In this document: one piece after another, positions 14,807 through 15,125 of the stretch
Layout: each line of letters begins with the position of its first letter
How positions within the stretch are numbered: position 1 is the stretch's first letter
NCBI GenBank assembly: GCA_947627145.1
Contig: CANQUW010000019.1
Span: 1 to 15,125 of the forward strand
Direction: 5' to 3'
DNA: 15,125 bases
Origin: an uncultured Bacilli bacterium
Lineage (GTDB): Bacteria > Bacillota_I > Bacilli_A > RF39 > UBA660
The notes under the pieces: generated by a model
The model's database searches: none
Told to the model about the DNA's origin: nothing
Seen by the model: only the letters and a program-made list of their open reading frames with translations
Program-made: the position numbers and the translations under genes

Positions 14807-15125
14807 ATGGAAAAACAAGAAGTATTAAAAAAAGACGCAAAAAAATTAAAAAAAGGAGTAAATGATTTTAAAGAATTTATTTCACGTGGTAACGTAGTTG
14901 ATATGGCAGTAGGTGTTATCATCGGTGGTGCTTTTGGAAAAATAGTAAGTAGCTTAGTTAATGATATCTTAATGCCAGCAATAGGAGTATTAATAGGAGG
15001 ACTTGATTTTAGTTCATTAAGTTTTAAAATTGAAAATGCAACAATTAAATATGGAAGCTTTATTCAATCAATAGTTGATTTCTTAATTATAGCATTCTGT
15101 ATATTCTTAATGGTAAAATTCTTTG
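14807..15125 (+). CDS. mscL: Large-conductance mechanosensitive channel, N-terminal part
   Basis: The first 106 codons of MscL, cut by the window edge. MscL opens under membrane tension to release solutes on osmotic downshock. The signature [20 protein letters not shown] (21-40) is the amphipathic S1 helix and pore-lining first membrane segment; [20 protein letters not shown] (45-64) follows, and the second membrane segment begins about residue 86. The start ATG is preceded by AGGAGTGAT (14791-14799). The protein has about 16 residues, Lys-rich, before the point where E. coli MscL begins, giving a longer cytoplasmic N-terminus. It is a separate transcription unit after ftsH. Confidence 0.95.
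   Translation, partial: MEKQEVLKKDAKKLKKGVNDFKEFISRGNVVDMAVGVIIGGAFGKIVSSLVNDILMPAIGVLIGGLDFSSLSFKIENATIKYGSFIQSIVDFLIIAFCIFLMVKFF

Noticed and set aside
1..15125. Mollicute genetic code (TGA as Trp)
   Set aside because: TGA ends yidC, mnmG, divIC and tilS exactly where these proteins should end, and conserved Trp positions use TGG.
1..15125. Mobile elements, CRISPR arrays, tRNA or rRNA genes
   Set aside because: No transposase or integrase-like protein, no spaced direct repeats of CRISPR type, and no cloverleaf-like sequence were seen on either strand by eye.

Overview
The window is an AT-rich stretch spanning a bacterial replication origin (oriC) and the gene cluster beside it. The organism is most likely a low-GC member of the Bacilli, perhaps an uncultured gut lineage near Erysipelotrichales or RF39. 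That placement is an inference from gene order, AT content, a serS T-box and sporulation-family genes. The standard code is in use: TGA ends yidC, mnmG, divIC and tilS, and Trp is encoded by TGG, so this is not a code-4 mollicute.

Layout. Positions 1-2144 are the origin. dnaN (partial) and dnaA run leftward, and DnaA-box clusters lie both between dnaA and dnaN and upstream of dnaA. The rightward operon rpmH-rnpA-yidC-jag (2085-4198) starts at a perfect consensus promoter and covers ribosomal protein L34, RNase P protein, the membrane insertase and its RNA-binding partner. mnmE-mnmG-rsmG (4274-8139) follows, for tRNA wobble-uridine and 16S rRNA modification. Next come two small sporulation-family genes, yabP-yabQ (8190-8800). 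A 14-bp bidirectional hairpin then separates them from a leftward pair, serS and a GNAT acetyltransferase (10555-8812).

serS is preceded by a complete serine T-box with a UCU specifier, its own consensus promoter and a terminator. A 12-codon open frame with a very strong Shine-Dalgarno sequence lies between that terminator and serS. Rightward transcription resumes with divIC, tilS, ftsH and a partial mscL (11011-15125), each apparently separated by short terminators or served by its own promoter.

What stands out: (1) the serS leader, with a T-box plus a downstream mini-ORF and a possible SD-sequestering hairpin; (2) an FtsH C-terminal extension resembling a Rho_N/SAP-like helical module with an acidic tail; (3) a rearranged gene order that joins the B. 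subtilis mnmEG-rsmG flank directly to yabP-yabQ-divIC-tilS-ftsH, without noc/parAB, yabR, spoIIE or hprT; (4) tandem abutting 9-mers in the origin; (5) stop codons embedded in terminator hairpins. No mobile elements, CRISPR, tRNA or rRNA genes were seen. I did not find a clearly new multi-gene system; the serS leader is the best candidate for undescribed regulation.
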